Position numbers and translations under genes: made by a program | The notes under the pieces: generated by a model | What the model was told of the DNA's origin: nothing | Seen by the model: only the letters and a program-made list of their open reading frames with translations | Databases searched by the model: none | Assembly (NCBI GenBank): GCA_038049695.1 | Contig: CP142453.1 | Span: 14,279,001 to 14,343,000, forward strand | Reading direction: 5' to 3' | Source: Cinnamomum chago | Taxonomy: Eukaryota > Streptophyta > Magnoliopsida > Laurales > Lauraceae | Length of the DNA stretch: 64,000 nucleotides | In this document: positions 62,284 through 64,000 of the stretch, in pieces | Numbering within the stretch: the stretch's first letter is position 1 | How the letters are laid out: each line of letters opens with the position of its first letter

Positions 62284-63769
62284 CACCGTTCTCCTAAATT
62301 TCTATTTGTGATTGATTTATTGATCTATGACTCAGATTTCAATTTGGCAAGTGACTGTGAAAATTCATTATCATCCATTTCAAAAGGGCTATCAATTATC
62401 GTGTTCAGTTTCTTTATAGTCAACATAAATTTAGCACTTTGTGAGCATTAATTATTCTTGCCATTGGATTTTATTAATTGCAGCTAAGCAACTAATGTAA
62501 CTATTGTAGGATGTGGAGTGGTTTTTTTGTATCATTTATAGTCCCTTGGACTACGATAACAATTCCCTTTTGATTCATGGAGTATTTTTATTATGGATTA
62601 ATATAGTCGTTTTTGAATTGTTATGTACCAATATTCTGGCTGCTATTGATATATTTTATGTGAAGGAAAACATGTTTATCACCATTTTTTTTATTTTTTA
62701 ATTCCCTTCTGCAATGAAACAATAAATCGGCTATGATGTCATGACACAATGGACATCTTTGAATGAGAGCCTAAACCGAGGTATTGTATAATATCTTTAG
62801 ACTAGGCGTGACTATGACCTATCTTAGAGAAGGCCCTTTGTCACCCGTACAAAATGTTTTTGAAAATAGAAATCGGATTATAAATCAGTATTATAATCAA
62901 CCAATCTAATTTTGGAACAATAATAAGCTTCTCCAATATGAAGTGTGTACTTAAATATTTTATTGATAAGCAATAAACTGACAATATCGTTCCTCATTCA
63001 TAATTAGTGAGTACTACAATTAATGACAATGATGTAGATTGGCCCACAAAAGCTCCATCTACAAGTGTAGATGCCATTCCAGCAGATAGACAACAATCTG
63101 GTTCTTTGAATTGTTAAGAAATAAAGTTGGCTTTTCTATGAATATAGGAAATTCAAGGACAGTTTTGTTACTTTAGAAAATATGCATTAAGTTTTTTTCG
63201 TAATTTTGGAATATTTAATAATATAGATTTAAGGGTGAGAATAGCATAGTGGATTTCTCCACAGGGAAATCAAATGGGACTCACAGTCACAATCACTAGA
63301 AGATCTCACATTCAAATGTCTAGCACAAGGGAGTCAATTTTTTCGGTTCTTTGTTTAATTCCTTCCAATTCTATTGCTGTAATGATTCTACTATTTAGAA
63401 ACTTTGATCATTATGAGATTAGATGGACGACTATGATGTATTTTAGGGTTTTAAAGTTTTAACTTTATTTAAATTGAATGTAAAGGGTGGTCCAGATCAG
63501 TCTTGTTATTTTTCACATTAATTAAATAGAAGTTGCAATTCGCATGCACTTTTCTCTTTCTTCTCCCTTGGTTTGAGATATCTCCCATTGGGTTGAAGAT
63601 CTACATCGACTCGGCAGATTTAACGATTGAAGTAAGCTAAATTTTGACATTTCTCCTTGTTTGGCGTCGATTTACCATTGAGTGAATTGAGTTTGGGTTC
63701 ACAAACAATCGGAAAATCATTTCGTTGACTACGTCAGAATGTCCCATGAATCAAAACTAGTTGTCTAGG

Positions 63770-64000
63770 GGCTCTGATACCATCTCAAGATATAAAAGAG
63801 GAAGAAGAAAGGGAATGTTTGGAGAGAAAGTTCATGGTTCCTTAGTTCCCATGATCATATATTTATATTGGGATTTGGAACAAAGAGGGGTATGGTTGTA
63901 ACCCTAATTACCCTCATAAAAAAAGATTACACTAATCGTAACCGATCGCTATTGTTACAAACACTTCTCTTAAGATTACAACAAAATTATGCGTCTTTCA
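63770..64000 (-). mobile_element. Copia-type LTR with primer site, cut by the window edge
   Basis: GCTCTGATACCA at 63771-63782 is the reversed initiator-Met primer site. The LTR then runs to the edge with TATAAAAGAGG (63792) and, at 63945-64000, the sequence also found reversed at 43185-43235. The body of a minus-strand element would lie to the left of the primer site, but no gag was recognised there, so it may be a truncated or TRIM-like copy. Confidence 0.65.

Larger units (their letters stand above)
61957..64000 (+). other. Gene 2 intron, continuing past the window
   Basis: Donor GTATGT at 61957. It contains a perfect hairpin (62224-62283) and the beginning of a copia LTR at the right edge. 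The rest is AT-rich with no coding exon recognised. Confidence 0.6.

Noticed and set aside
63070-63115. Possible next LRR exon of gene 2 (CAG ATA GAC AAC AAT after CCATTCCAG)
   Set aside because: The frame needed by the phase-2 junction gives a stop at once, and no LRR follows. Probably chance likeness to QLDNN.

Overview
The window is nuclear DNA of a flowering plant. It has multi-exon genes with GT-AG introns, a plant-type leucine-rich-repeat receptor kinase, plant copia and L1-type retroelements, and AT-rich introns of many kilobases. Nothing in it is bacterial or viral in organisation. The lineage cannot be fixed from the sequence; the very long, transposon-filled introns would suit a large-genome angiosperm such as a magnoliid, but that is only an impression.

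Two head-to-tail members of one receptor-kinase family (LRR-RLK subfamily VIII-1 type, resembling Arabidopsis At1g06840 and relatives) frame the window. Gene 1 (about 419-19090, + strand) enters from the left edge. Its last five LRR exons, the membrane-proximal ectodomain, a transmembrane segment, and a complete kinase domain with all catalytic motifs are visible, 12 exons and 697 codons in all. Gene 2 (+ strand, coding from 37621) gives the complementary part: signal peptide, LRR N-terminal domain and about six LRRs on seven coding exons, 226 codons, before running off the right edge. Both remain open across every predicted splice junction, so neither looks like a pseudogene here. Together they give about the length expected of one family member, so they look like tandem duplicates seen 3' half then 5' half.

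Between the genes (19.1-35.8 kb) there is no convincing ordinary gene. The interval holds a tRNA-derived SINE, small inverted-repeat elements, a 2.25-kb Mutator-like element carrying a broken transposase and an antisense plant-mobile-domain (PMD/MAIN-like) fragment, an orphan promoter-like segment, and a 5-kb tandem array of a ~640-bp unit. The array has a clear two-unit higher-order structure and is bracketed by a ~68-bp minisatellite.

The introns are filled with mobile elements. Gene 1 introns hold a SINE and a TRIM, each with target-site duplications, a Harbinger-like element, two copia remnants, a perfect 41-bp hairpin, and a (CT)40 tract that directly abuts a splice acceptor. Gene 2 introns hold a long-terminal-inverted-repeat element, a solo LTR, a TRIM fragment, a truncated copia element (43.2-51.2 kb, minus) with a 4.1-kb L1 LINE inserted in its integrase, a full-length but defective copia element (54457-60058, minus, 5-bp target duplication), and a second perfect hairpin. 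A further copia LTR begins at the right edge.

No clearly new biological system was found. The best leads are the higher-order array with its bracketing minisatellite, the Mutator-like element with PMD cargo and subterminal motif clusters, and the two perfect intronic hairpins. All calls come from reading the sequence; no database search or folding program was run.
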